Source of the DNA: Pseudomonas xionganensis
GTDB lineage: Bacteria > Pseudomonadota > Gammaproteobacteria > Pseudomonadales > Pseudomonadaceae
Assembly: GCF_009763245.1 (NCBI RefSeq)
Contig: NZ_WKJZ01000001.1
Span: 1,481,642 to 1,516,079 of the forward strand
Reading direction: 5' to 3'
Length of the DNA stretch: 34,438 nt
The first letter of the stretch is position 1. The number at the start of each line of letters is the position of its first letter. Below the pieces are notes generated by a model. That model was given only the letters and a program-made list of their open reading frames with translations, was not told where the DNA came from and ran no database searches. The translations under genes were made by a program, and so were the position numbers. This document shows positions 1 to 8,978 of the stretch, one piece after another.

Positions 1-4
1 CCGT

Positions 5-35
5 GGTGGATGAACAGAGCGTCATCCACCCTACC
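5..35 (-). repeat. Intergenic GTAGGG palindrome, copy A
   Basis: Read on the minus strand this is GTAGGGTGGATGA, a short loop, then TCATCCACC. The stem GGTGGATGA/TCATCCACC is perfect. It belongs to a family of about ten small palindromes found only between genes in this window. Confidence 0.7.
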
Positions 36-131
36 GGGCTGGGCCAGGTTCTCAGAGCCGAACAACGCAGCGCCCAGGCGGGTGGGGCAGGCATCTAGGC
101 CCCAGCCCCAATGGCTATCCACGGATCATGT

Positions 132-161
132 GTAGGGTGGATGGCGCTTTACCCATCCACC
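132..161 (+). repeat. Intergenic GTAGGG palindrome, copy B
   Basis: GTAGGGTGGATGG, loop, CCATCCACC. It has the same GTAGGGTGGA head as the other copies, but the inner stem bases differ and the partner arm differs to match. Together with copies A and C it fills most of the gene-free stretch 1-328, in which I see no convincing gene. Confidence 0.7.
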
Positions 162-173
162 CGCTGCGGCCTT

Positions 174-207
174 GTGGTGGATGAAAAGAGCGTCATCCAC
201 CCTACCG
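174..207 (-). repeat. Intergenic GTAGGG palindrome, copy C
   Basis: This is nearly identical to copy A and in the same orientation (GGTGGATGA/TCATCCACC arms, CTACC on the plus-strand right flank). Three copies within 210 bp make this a local cluster. Confidence 0.7.
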
Positions 208-328
208 GGTTGCGTTTATTCCTGATGCTATGCCGCGCCTGATCCAGGCTGCGGTTGCGCCCCAGTTGGCCCGCCGCCTCGCAGGCGGTCATCTGCTGAC
301 GGGCGCGATGGGCTTATCTCGGCGCCTG

Positions 329-682
329 CTAGCCCCAGAAGGGCAGCATATGGCCGGGCGTCTGCAGATGCGAGAGCAGCAGAAATACCGACACCAATAG
401 CGCATTGATCGACCAAGCTACCGTCAGGAAGCGGGCCATTTCGCCGTAGATGGGTTCGCGTACGTTGCCGGCATTGCGCCATACGGCATTCAGTATCCAG
501 GCTGTGTAACAGAGAAAGCCGAGCAGTAGCAGGGCCAGCGAAGCGCTGCTGATTTGCTGGAAGAGCAGCAGGATGGCGCCGAAAAACAGATGGCTGAGCA
601 ATACACCCTGAATCCAGAACACCTGCCATAGCGGAGCGGTGCCGGGGGTATCGAGTCGAGTGAGTAGCTTATGGATATGCAT
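329..682 (-). CDS. Small three-helix membrane protein downstream of norB
   Basis: A 117-residue hydrophobic protein of no family I can name. Three membrane segments are visible, at about residues 18-45, 47-70 and 83-108, with short polar links and no cysteine pairs or histidine clusters that would suggest a cofactor. I start it at the ATG whose codon begins at 682 because GGAG lies about 9 bases upstream. An ATG 14 codons further out has no ribosome-binding site. It lies 118 bp beyond the norB stop on the same strand, separated by a strong hairpin, so it may be read with norB or weakly from read-through. A role linked to NO reductase is inferred from position only. Confidence 0.65.
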   Translation of the reverse strand: MHIHKLLTRLDTPGTAPLWQVFWIQGVLLSHLFFGAILLLFQQISSASLALLLLGFLCYTAWILNAVWRNAGNVREPIYGEMARFLTVAWSINALLVSVFLLLSHLQTPGHMLPFWG

Positions 683-748
683 GCGATTTACTCCATAAAA
701 GCGTTTCAACTTGAATATAGACAATAGCCATGGTTATCCCTGGCCAAT

Positions 749-776
749 GACTCGACCCGCCGAAGCGGGCCGAGTC
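749..776 (-). terminator. Hairpin after norB
   Basis: A 12-bp stem with a TTCG-type tetraloop (GACTCGGCCCGC / GCGGGTCGAGTC on the minus strand, one G-T pair) sits 25-52 bp past the norB stop. No T-run follows it on the minus strand. It is therefore a weak terminator or a transcript-stabilising hairpin rather than a classic rho-independent terminator. Confidence 0.5.
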
Positions 777-800
777 TAGCCAATACTCTTTTTTCGATAC

Positions 801-3080
801 TCAACTAGTCGATTGGACACCTCCTTGCGCGAGTTGCGCGGCCGTTTCCTGGGTGGATGAGAAGAAACCGATAACCACCTGCCAGGTCATGGCCAGGGCG
901 CCGACGATAAACACCACATCGCCGAAGGTGCGCACCCAGCGCAGGGTCTGCAGCAGGTCCTGCTGCATAAAGGCCTCGCTACGGGCGTACCACAGGCCCT
1001 CGCTGACGCTGGCATGGAACTGGATGATGCCGATGGGCAGCAGACTGGTGGCGATCATCAGCACCAGGCCGGCGTTGAGCCACCAGAAGGCGGTTTTCAT
1101 CAGCCCTTCATTGAAGTGGAACTGCGGGCGGATATAGCGCAGCACCAGCAGGGTGAAGCCCAGTGCGAGGAAGCCGTACACCCCGAACAGCGCAGCGTGG
1201 GCGTGGACCGGCGTGGTATTGAGGCCCTGCACGTAGTACAGCGAGATCGGCGGATTGATCATGAAGCCGAACACCCCGGCGCCGAGCATGTTCCAGAAGG
1301 CCACGGCAACGAAGCACATCAGTGGCCACTTGACCCGCTCCATCCAGGCCGCGCGGCTCTTCAGCCGCCAGTTCTCCCAGGCCTCGTAGCCGAGCACGAT
1401 CAGCGGCACCACTTCCAGGGCGCTGAAGGTCGCACCTACCGCCATCACCGGCGTGGTGGTGCCGGAGAAGTACAGGTGGTGGAAGGTGCCGGGCACCCCG
1501 CCGAGCATGAATAGCGAGGCCGAGGCCAGGCTGGCGGTGGTGGCCATGCGTTTGGACACCAGGCCCATGCTGGAGAAGATAAAGGCCAGCGCGGTGGTGG
1601 CGAACACTTCGAAGAAGCCTTCCACCCACAGGTGCACCACCCACCAGCGCCAGTACTCCATCACCGACAGATGGGTGCGCTCGCCGTAGGCGAAGCCGGC
1701 GCCGTAGAACAGGCCGATGGCAATCACCGAGGCCGACAGCAGGGCCAGCAGGTTCTTGTCACCGGGCTGACGGAAGGCCGGCAGGATGCCGCGCAGCATC
1801 AGCAGCAGCCAGAAGGCCACGCCGGTGAACTTGCCGATCTGCCACAGGCGACCCAGGTCGACGTACTCGTAGCCCTGGTGACCGAGCCAGAAGTTCCACT
1901 CGGCCGGCATGATCTGGGCGATGGCCAGGTAGTTGCCGACGAAGGAGCCCAGCACCACGACCACCAGCGCCCAGAACAGCAGATCCACGCCGAGCTTCTG
2001 GAACTTTGGATCCTTGCCGCCATTGATGATGGGGGCGAGGAACAGGCCCGCAGCGAGGAAGCCCGTGGCGATCCAGAACAGCGCGCTCTGGATATGCCAG
2101 GTGCGCAGCAGCGAGTAGGGGAACCACTGCGACAGCGGGAAGCCATAGAAATCCTGACCCTCCACCGTGTAGTGGGCGGTGGCGCCTCCGATCATGACCT
2201 GGAAGGCGAACAGCCCGACCACCAGCAGCAGGTACTTGCCCAGCGCCTTCTGCGAGGGCGTCAGGCCGACCAGGCTGAGCGGGTCGTGGGCCGGTGCGGC
2301 CGGTTCGTCCTCCTCGTGATCGCGCAGGAAGGCCCAGGCCCAGACCAGGAAACCGATACCGGCGATCAGCAGGATCACGCTGACGATGGACCAGATCAGG
2401 TTCTCCGCAGTGGGCACGTTGTCGATCAGCGGCTCGTGGGGCCAGTTGTTGGTGTAGGTGGCGTCGTGCCCCGGGCGCTCGGTGGCGGCGACCCAGGCCG
2501 TCCAGAAGAAGAACTGGGTCATCTGCTCGCGCCGGGCGGCGTCGGGCAGGGTGTTCTCCTTCATGGCGAAGCTCTTGCGGCTGCCTTGCAGGGCCGGGTC
2601 ATTGCCGAACAGGGCGTCATAGTAGGCCGCGGTCTGTTCGAAGGCTTGCAGGCGGCGCTCGCTGAGCACCAGCACCTCACCCTGCACCTGGTTGCCACGG
2701 TATTCGCGCTTGAGCTGCTGGCGCAGCAGGGCCTGGTGGTCTTCGTCCACCTCGGCATAGGGCAGGCCGTAGTTTTGCTGTGCGGCCAGGTCGAGCCAGG
2801 CGCTCAGTTCGCGGTGCAGCCAGTCGGCGCTCCAGTCCGGCGCCTGGTAGGCGCCGTGGCCCCAGATCGAGCCGAGCTGCATGCCGCCCACGCTCTGCCA
2901 GGCGGTCTGGCCATCGAGGATGTCCTCGCCGGTGAACAGCAGTTGGCCGTCGGCGCTCTGCACCTGTTGCGGGATCGGCGGCGCCTGGCGATACACCTCG
3001 CGGCCAAACCAGCCGAGCACGCAGAAGGTCAGGCCGAGCACGGCGATCAATAACCACCAGAGTTTGCGGTACTCACCCAT
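801..3080 (-). CDS. norB: Quinol-dependent nitric oxide reductase (single-subunit qNor)
   Basis: It reduces 2 NO to N2O in the cytoplasmic membrane with electrons from quinol. The 759-residue length fits qNor, not the roughly 460-residue cytochrome-c type. Residues 8-28 are a membrane anchor, 30-225 a periplasmic domain resembling NorC but with no CxxCH heme-c motif, and 227-255 onward the polytopic heme-copper-oxidase-like core. Ligand positions are present: H329 (heme b, in RTWH), H483 with E487 and H534/H535 (FeB site), and H626/H628 (heme b3/b). The start at 3080 is supported by GAGGAG upstream and overlaps the end of the YtfE-like gene by 8 bp, indicating translational coupling. It is expected to follow the NorR/sigma-54 promoter at 3796-3809. 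The choice of qNor over NorCB suggests NO detoxification or a denitrification route without a cytochrome-c donor. Confidence 0.95.
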   Translation of the reverse strand: MGEYRKLWWLLIAVLGLTFCVLGWFGREVYRQAPPIPQQVQSADGQLLFTGEDILDGQTAWQSVGGMQLGSIWGHGAYQAPDWSADWLHRELSAWLDLAAQQNYGLPYAEVDEDHQALLRQQLKREYRGNQVQGEVLVLSERRLQAFEQTAAYYDALFGNDPALQGSRKSFAMKENTLPDAARREQMTQFFFWTAWVAATERPGHDATYTNNWPHEPLIDNVPTAENLIWSIVSVILLIAGIGFLVWAWAFLRDHEEDEPAAPAHDPLSLVGLTPSQKALGKYLLLVVGLFAFQVMIGGATAHYTVEGQDFYGFPLSQWFPYSLLRTWHIQSALFWIATGFLAAGLFLAPIINGGKDPKFQKLGVDLLFWALVVVVLGSFVGNYLAIAQIMPAEWNFWLGHQGYEYVDLGRLWQIGKFTGVAFWLLLMLRGILPAFRQPGDKNLLALLSASVIAIGLFYGAGFAYGERTHLSVMEYWRWWVVHLWVEGFFEVFATTALAFIFSSMGLVSKRMATTASLASASLFMLGGVPGTFHHLYFSGTTTPVMAVGATFSALEVVPLIVLGYEAWENWRLKSRAAWMERVKWPLMCFVAVAFWNMLGAGVFGFMINPPISLYYVQGLNTTPVHAHAALFGVYGFLALGFTLLVLRYIRPQFHFNEGLMKTAFWWLNAGLVLMIATSLLPIGIIQFHASVSEGLWYARSEAFMQQDLLQTLRWVRTFGDVVFIVGALAMTWQVVIGFFSSTQETAAQLAQGGVQSTS

Positions 3081-3756
3081 TTTGCATCTCCTCACCCAGG
3101 GCCCGCGGGAACAGCAGGTTGTTTTCCAGGTGGATGTGCTGCATCAGGTCACGGCGCAGCTCGTCCAGGCCGCGGTACAGGGCGCGCCAGGTGTTGCAGG
3201 CGTTGGCCGGCGGCTGCATGTCGTTGGTCAGGAGGATGACTTTCTCCAGGGCATCGCCATGCTGGTCGTGCTCGAAGCGCATCACCGAGATGGGGCCGCC
3301 CAGCATCGGGTTCTGCCCCTGGCGGATCATGGGGAAGAGAATCTGCTCTTCCTTCTGCATATGGTTTTCCAGTTCCTGCAGCATGCCCAGCAGCAGGTCG
3401 GTCAGGCCGCGCGGGCAGTTTTCACGGGCGCCATGCACCTGTTCGACCCGGGCTGCCAGGCGGATCAATTCCGGCAGCTGCTGCCGATGCACGTCGTGAT
3501 ACCGTTCCAGCAGGTGTTCGATCAGCTGGTCGTCGGAGGCGCTGCGCCAGTCCTGTTCAGGGTGTTCATCGGGGTTGAGCGACAGCAGCTGTTCTTCTAC
3601 CTGCTGGGCATCGAGGCCGCGCTCAAGCGAGGCCTGGCGCAGGGTCTTCTGACCGCCGCAGCAGAAATCCAGGTGGAAGGTATGAAACACCCGGGTGGCG
3701 CCGGGAATTCGGCTGGCCAGGTTGCCAAGGGTGTGGTCGAGCAATTGAGCAGTCAT
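3073..3756 (-). CDS. dnrN: Di-iron iron-sulfur-cluster repair protein (YtfE/Ric/DnrN family)
   Basis: A 227-residue cytoplasmic di-iron protein of the RIC family, which protects or repairs iron-sulfur clusters and handles iron and NO under nitrosative stress. Residues 10-60 are the ScdA_N-type domain with the FHLDFCCGG segment (C32, C33). Residues 80-215 form the hemerythrin-like bundle. The expected metal ligands H87, H132, E136, H163, H207 and E211 sit at the same spacing as in E. coli YtfE. AAAGGA lies upstream of the ATG. It is the first gene of a unit with norB, whose start overlaps this stop by 8 bp. The symbol dnrN follows Pseudomonas usage; ytfE or ric is equivalent. Confidence 0.9.
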   Translation of the reverse strand: MTAQLLDHTLGNLASRIPGATRVFHTFHLDFCCGGQKTLRQASLERGLDAQQVEEQLLSLNPDEHPEQDWRSASDDQLIEHLLERYHDVHRQQLPELIRLAARVEQVHGARENCPRGLTDLLLGMLQELENHMQKEEQILFPMIRQGQNPMLGGPISVMRFEHDQHGDALEKVILLTNDMQPPANACNTWRALYRGLDELRRDLMQHIHLENNLLFPRALGEEMQNG

Positions 3757-3795
3757 TACGTCATCCTTTTCAGGCTAGGGACTGATTGCTCTATC

Positions 3796-3809
3796 GCAAC
3801 TCCCGTGCC
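3796..3809 (-). promoter_or_regulatory. Sigma-54 -24/-12 promoter for dnrN-norB
   Basis: On the minus strand the sequence reads GGCAC-N5-TTGC, a near-perfect RpoN core with GG and GC at the canonical spacing. It lies 40 bp upstream of the dnrN start, with a predicted transcription start near 3784. The neighbouring sigma-54 activator and its sites support it. Confidence 0.8.
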
Positions 3810-3827
3810 GCTTTCAGAAGTGACGAA

Positions 3828-3840
3828 AATCAAGGGTTTG
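3828..3840. promoter_or_regulatory. Putative IHF site
   Basis: AATCAAGGGTTTG is an exact match to the IHF consensus WATCAA-N4-TTR. It sits between the sigma-54 promoter and the NorR-type sites, where DNA bending is normally needed to loop a sigma-54 activator onto the polymerase. Confidence 0.6.
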
Positions 3841-3851
3841 CGCTGCTTTCG

Positions 3852-3864
3852 GGTTTAATCTACC
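3852..3864. promoter_or_regulatory. NorR-type site 1 (GGT-N7-ACC)
   Basis: GGT-TTAATCT-ACC matches the GGT-N7-ACC form known for NorR. Its centre is about 74 bp upstream of the predicted dnrN transcription start. It also covers a TTTAAT that could be the -10 of the activator gene, which would give autorepression (inference). Confidence 0.6.
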
Positions 3865-3876
3865 CGAGCAAAACAA

Positions 3877-3889
3877 GGTTATAGGTACC
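3877..3889. promoter_or_regulatory. NorR-type site 2 (GGT-N7-ACC)
   Basis: GGT-TATAGGT-ACC, 25 bp from site 1. It lies between the NorR-like gene's start and the sigma-54 promoter. Confidence 0.6.
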
Positions 3890-3893
3890 CTAA

Positions 3894-5426
<1,533 letters not shown>

Positions 5427-5460
5427 ATCCAGGCGTCCGGCAGGGCCAGGCCTTGGGGTA

Positions 5461-5476
5461 TACCTACCCAGAGGTA
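5461..5476. promoter_or_regulatory. NarL-type 7-2-7 site before hemN
   Basis: TACCTAC-CC-AGAGGTA: two inverted heptamers with a 2-bp gap. The right heptamer (TACCTCT on the other strand) fits the NarL consensus and is identical to that at 8176 and 11521. It lies about 130 bp before the hemN start. Confidence 0.55.
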
Positions 5477-5604
5477 TGGCGTGCCTGGGCTAAATCGCTG
5501 ACCCTGAAGCGTGCAGGAGGCTGCCGATGCGCCAATCAGCCGAGCCGTCCTGTTTCGCCAGCCTTCCACCTGGGTGGCCGATACCTGTCTGTAGGGGAGC
5601 AGCC

Positions 5605-6993
5605 ATGCACCAGCCGATGAGTTTCAACCGCGCCCTGGTCGAAAAGTACGACCGCCCCGGGCCACGCTACACCTCTTATCCGACCGCGCCGCAGTTTCAT
5701 GCGGCCTTTGCCCTGGATGATTACCTGGCCGCCGCCCGGCAGAGCAATGCTGCGCCAACGCCCAAGCCGCTGTCGCTGTATATCCATATCCCGTTCTGCA
5801 AAAGCCTTTGCTACTACTGTGCCTGCAACAAGATCATCACCCAGAAGACCCACCGTGCCGTCGAATACCTGGAGTACCTGAAGCGGGAAATCGCCATGCA
5901 GGGCGCCCTGTTCGCCCCTTCGCGGCGGCTGACCCAGTTGCACCTCGGTGGCGGCACGCCCACTTACCTGAGCCATGCCCAGCTGGCGGAGCTGATGGCC
6001 GCGTTGCATGGGGCCTTCAACCTGGATGACAGCGATGCCCACGAGTTTTCCATCGAGGTCGATCCGCGCACGGTCAGCCCCGAGCAGATCCATCAGCTGC
6101 GTGGGCTGGGCTTCAATCGCCTCAGCTTTGGCGTGCAGGATTTCGATGCCGCCGTGCAGGCGGCGGTCAACCGCCTGCAGAGCGAGGCGCAGGTGCGCGA
6201 GCTAGTGGCGGCGGCCCGGGCTGCCGCGTTCAAGTCGGTCAGCGTCGATCTGATCTACGGCTTGCCGCTGCAGACCCGCAGCAGCTTTGCCGTGACCCTG
6301 GACAAGGTGATCGACCTGCGCCCGGATCGCATCGCCGCCTACAGTTACGCCCATTTGCCGGAGCGGGTACGCGCCCAGCGTCTGATCCGCCGCGAAGACA
6401 TGCCGCCGCCCGAGCGCAAGATGGAACTGCTGGAGCTGACCATCGAGCGGCTGACGGCGGCCGGCTATGTGTATATCGGCATGGATCACTTCGCCCTGCC
6501 GGATGACGAGCTGAGCCTGGCCCGCGAGCAGGGCACCTTGCAGCGCAATTTCCAGGGCTACTCCACCCATGCCGACTGCGACCTGATTGGCCTGGGGGTG
6601 TCATCCATCGGCAAGGTGGGCGACAGCTACAGCCAGAGCGTCAAGGAGCTTTCGCAGTATTACGCCCGTCTCGATGCCGGGCTGTTGCCCGTGCAGCGCG
6701 GCTATCAGTTGAATGACGATGATCGCCTGCGCCGTGATGTGATCACCGCCCTGATGTGCCATGGCCGGGTCGACTATGCGCAGATCGAAGCGCAGCACGG
6801 TATCGACTTTCAGGAGTATTTCGCGGCCGCCCTGGCGCAGTTGCAAAGCCATGTCGAGGATGGTCTGGTGCGGCTGGCTGACGACAGCCTGACCCTGCTG
6901 CCCCAGGGGCAGCTGATGATGCGCAGCGTGGCCATGGCCTTCGATGCCTACCTGAGCGAGCAGGGCGCCGAGCGTTTTTCCCGCACGGTGTAG
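5605..6993 (+). CDS. hemN: Oxygen-independent coproporphyrinogen III oxidase
   Basis: A radical SAM enzyme that decarboxylates coproporphyrinogen III to protoporphyrinogen IX without oxygen, supplying heme for the nitrate and NO reductases. It has 462 residues, the usual HemN length. The cluster motif C65-x3-C69-x2-C72 is followed by C74, as in E. coli HemN, with the SAM-binding LGGGTP segment near residue 117. I choose the ATG at 5605 because GGGGAG precedes it and the RPGPRYTSYP start of the family follows. An in-frame ATG at 5527 would add 26 residues unlike the family. A NarL-type site lies upstream and I see no ANR box. It converges on the DGC-domain gene with 18 bp between stops. Confidence 0.95.
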   Translation: MHQPMSFNRALVEKYDRPGPRYTSYPTAPQFHAAFALDDYLAAARQSNAAPTPKPLSLYIHIPFCKSLCYYCACNKIITQKTHRAVEYLEYLKREIAMQGALFAPSRRLTQLHLGGGTPTYLSHAQLAELMAALHGAFNLDDSDAHEFSIEVDPRTVSPEQIHQLRGLGFNRLSFGVQDFDAAVQAAVNRLQSEAQVRELVAAARAAAFKSVSVDLIYGLPLQTRSSFAVTLDKVIDLRPDRIAAYSYAHLPERVRAQRLIRREDMPPPERKMELLELTIERLTAAGYVYIGMDHFALPDDELSLAREQGTLQRNFQGYSTHADCDLIGLGVSSIGKVGDSYSQSVKELSQYYARLDAGLLPVQRGYQLNDDDRLRRDVITALMCHGRVDYAQIEAQHGIDFQEYFAAALAQLQSHVEDGLVRLADDSLTLLPQGQLMMRSVAMAFDAYLSEQGAERFSRTV

Positions 6994-7011
6994 TCGCGGC
7001 GGCCTGGGGCC

Positions 7012-7422
7012 TTACTCCACCAGGCTCAGCTCCGGCTTGTCGGGCTTGCGCGGCGGGAAGCGGTCGCTGGCGATCAGGCCGCTGACCTCATGGAACAGGC
7101 GATCCGCCTCGTCGCTGGAGAAATCCTCGCCGTAGCGTTTCTTCAAACCGTATTGACTGAGCACCAGGTGCAGGTCGGCCTTGACCCCGTGCTGGTCCAG
7201 GCAGCCGCGCACGCATTGCAGGCGGCAGCCGTCGATGGCCAGGATGGCGCGGCCGCTGTTGGCCTTGTTGACCAGGGAGGCGACCCGTCCGCCGACCCCG
7301 GCGATGCAGGACATCTCGGCCAGGCCGGCTCGGTCCAGGCGTACCGCCAGGGTGTTGGCCAGCTGCGCCACGTTGGAGCAGCCGGAGCAGGAATAGACCA
7401 GGGGCAGTTCGGGGTTGCGCAT
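7012..7422 (-). CDS. DGC-domain putative zinc-binding protein
   Basis: 136 residues. Near the N-terminus is CSGCSN (C12, C15). In the middle are the AIDGC motif that names the DGC family and a further CxxxC (CVRGC), giving five cysteines suited to binding zinc or another metal. The C-terminal part is charged. No function is established for this family. It is transcribed behind dnr with a 12-bp gap, so it is probably co-expressed with that regulator. A role in redox, metal or NO chemistry linked to denitrification is inference only. Confidence 0.75.
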   Translation of the reverse strand: MRNPELPLVYSCSGCSNVAQLANTLAVRLDRAGLAEMSCIAGVGGRVASLVNKANSGRAILAIDGCRLQCVRGCLDQHGVKADLHLVLSQYGLKKRYGEDFSSDEADRLFHEVSGLIASDRFPPRKPDKPELSLVE

Positions 7423-7434
7423 GGGGCTTACCTC

Positions 7435-8112
7435 TCAGTCGCAGTAGGTGGCCAGGCTGGCGCCATCCAGCACCTGGATATTGCGCCGCTCCATGGCGAT
7501 CAGGCCCTTGTCGATCAGGCGATGCAGGATGCGCGAGAAGGTTTCCGGCTGGATGCCCAGCTGCGAGGCGATCAGGCGCTTGGGCACGTTGAGCTGGATC
7601 GGTCCGTGGCATTCGGCCTGCTGCTGGCACAGATAGCGGGCCACACGACGGCTGGCGTTGGCCAGGGTCAGGGTGTCGATCTCGTTGAGACGCTGGTGCA
7701 GGCGGATGCTGAAGGCGGCCAGCAGGTCCAGACAGATCTTCGGCTGCTCTTCCAGCAGCTGCCGGTAGTGGGCGCCATCGATGCTGATCAGCTGGCTGTC
7801 GCGCAGGGCCACGGCGGTAACCGGGTACTTGTCGATGCCGCTGAACAGCAGGGCCTCGGCAAAGCTCTGGCCGGCGCTGATCACCTCCACCAGCTTCTCC
7901 TGGCCCTCGGGCAGCAGGCGCATCAGCTTGATCTGGCCCTGCAGCAGCAGATAGAAACGCTCGGCCTTGTCGCCCTGGTGAAACAGGCAGGCCGCGCTGT
8001 CCAGGCGGCGCACGATGGCCAGGCTGCATACCTCCTGAAAGGCCGCGTCGGGCAATCTGCCGAACAGATGATGTTGGCGCATGGCGGCCAGGGTGCTGGC
8101 ATCGGTGAGCAT
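7435..8112 (-). CDS. dnr: CRP/FNR-family regulator, DNR/DnrE type
   Basis: A 225-residue dimeric transcription factor. Residues 15-120 form the cyclic-nucleotide-like sensor barrel, then a dimerisation helix, and residues 150-215 hold the winged helix with the recognition helix IQPETFSRILHRL, containing the E-x2-SR signature for TTGAT-type boxes. There is no N-terminal cysteine cluster like that of FNR/ANR, so it is not an oxygen sensor of that type. DNR proteins bind heme and respond to NO. AAGGAGG precedes the ATG. A NarL-type site centred 71 bp upstream suggests nitrate control, as reported for DnrE of P. stutzeri. The DGC gene follows in the same unit. Confidence 0.88.
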   Translation of the reverse strand: MLTDASTLAAMRQHHLFGRLPDAAFQEVCSLAIVRRLDSAACLFHQGDKAERFYLLLQGQIKLMRLLPEGQEKLVEVISAGQSFAEALLFSGIDKYPVTAVALRDSQLISIDGAHYRQLLEEQPKICLDLLAAFSIRLHQRLNEIDTLTLANASRRVARYLCQQQAECHGPIQLNVPKRLIASQLGIQPETFSRILHRLIDKGLIAMERRNIQVLDGASLATYCD

Positions 8113-8175
8113 GGGGCACCTCCTTGAGTCTCATCCTAGGCCGGGCAGGGCGCTGCGCCCATTCCTCCGAGGCGC

Positions 8176-8191
8176 TACCGCCAAAGAGGTA
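8176..8191. promoter_or_regulatory. NarL-type 7-2-7 site before dnr
   Basis: TACCGCC-AA-AGAGGTA: inverted heptamers with a 2-bp gap, 64-79 bp upstream of the dnr start. It shares 15 of 16 bases with the reverse complement of the site before narK1. Confidence 0.65.
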
Positions 8192-8262
8192 GCGGGGCGG
8201 CTGCAAGCCTCGCATTAGAGCGCCTGGGGCTGTTCAGGAGGGTTTTGACCGGCTGACCTGAC

Positions 8263-8276
8263 TTGATCAACGACAA
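8263..8276. promoter_or_regulatory. Weak ANR/DNR-like box before the carbonic anhydrase
   Basis: TTGAT-CAAC-GACAA differs from TTGAT-N4-GTCAA at one position. A TTATCT element centred 32 bp downstream would suit a class II FNR-type promoter for the carbonic anhydrase gene. It could also serve the divergent dnr. Confidence 0.4.
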
Positions 8277-8336
8277 GGTTTTGCGCTCTGCGGCGTGCTT
8301 ATCTGCAGCCCAGGCAGCCAAACGCGAGGTGTCAGC

Positions 8337-8969
8337 ATGGCCATCGAAATCGGGCAATTGCTCAGCAACAACAGGTTCTGGTCGGAAACCCTGCGTGGCC
8401 GTGATCCGGATTTCTTCGCCCGTCTGGCCCGTCAGCAGCGCCCGGAGTTTCTCTGGATCGGCTGTTCCGATAGCCGGGTGCCGGCCAATGAAGTGGTGGG
8501 GCTGATGCCGGGGGAGCTGTTCGTGCACCGCAATGTGGCCAATATGGTGGTGGCCACCGATATGAATTTTCTCTCGGTGCTGCAGTTTGCCGTGGATGTG
8601 CTCAAGGTGCGGCAGATCATCGTCTGCGGCCACTATGGCTGCGGCGGCGTGCGGGCGGCCCTGGGGCATGAAGAACTGGGCTTGATCGACAACTGGCTGC
8701 GGGCGCTCAAGGCGCTGTATCACCAGCACCGCGAGCAGTTCGTCGGGCTGGAGGCCGACGCGCGGGTGGACTTGCTGTGCGAGTTGAATGTGCAGCGCCA
8801 GGTGCGCAATGTGTGCCACACCACCATCGTGCAGAACGCCTGGAATCGCGGTCAGCCCCTGGCCGTGCATGGCTGGATCTATGGCCTGAGCGATGGCCTG
8901 CTCAAAGACCTGGGGGTGACCATCGAATCCGCCGATGCCCTGGACGACAGCTTTCTCTACCAGCCCTGA
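8337..8969 (+). CDS. can: Beta-class carbonic anhydrase
   Basis: A 210-residue cytoplasmic zinc enzyme interconverting CO2 and bicarbonate. The zinc ligands and catalytic dyad are visible: C43 and D45 in CSDSRVPAN, R47, and H99 and C102 in CGHYGC. The start follows GAGGTG. It is divergent from dnr and converges on narL with 9 bp between stops. Its place inside the nitrate-respiration region, with an ANR/DNR-like box upstream, suggests anaerobic expression, perhaps to keep bicarbonate or pH in balance during denitrification (inference). Confidence 0.93.
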   Translation: MAIEIGQLLSNNRFWSETLRGRDPDFFARLARQQRPEFLWIGCSDSRVPANEVVGLMPGELFVHRNVANMVVATDMNFLSVLQFAVDVLKVRQIIVCGHYGCGGVRAALGHEELGLIDNWLRALKALYHQHREQFVGLEADARVDLLCELNVQRQVRNVCHTTIVQNAWNRGQPLAVHGWIYGLSDGLLKDLGVTIESADALDDSFLYQP

Positions 8970-8978
8970 ACCGCGGGC

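Noticed and set aside
3..98. Rightward open frame from the window edge to a TAG at 96
   Set aside because: Much of it is the translation of palindrome copy A and the rest is too short to identify; it may be a gene tail but cannot be supported.
228..629. Leftward 133-residue frame overlapping the small membrane protein
   Set aside because: It overlaps the 117-residue hydrophobic protein in another frame, has low-complexity Arg/Pro/Ala composition and no ribosome-binding site.
1632..3053. Long rightward frame opposite norB (and similar long frames opposite narG, narH and moaA)
   Set aside because: Antisense shadow of GC-rich coding sequence, with Gln/His/Ala-rich composition and no homology.
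3788..3801. TTG-N8-CAA element as a DNR box for dnrN-norB
   Set aside because: Inner positions (CT...CG) do not match TTGAT-N4-ATCAA, and it overlaps the better-supported sigma-54 -12 element.
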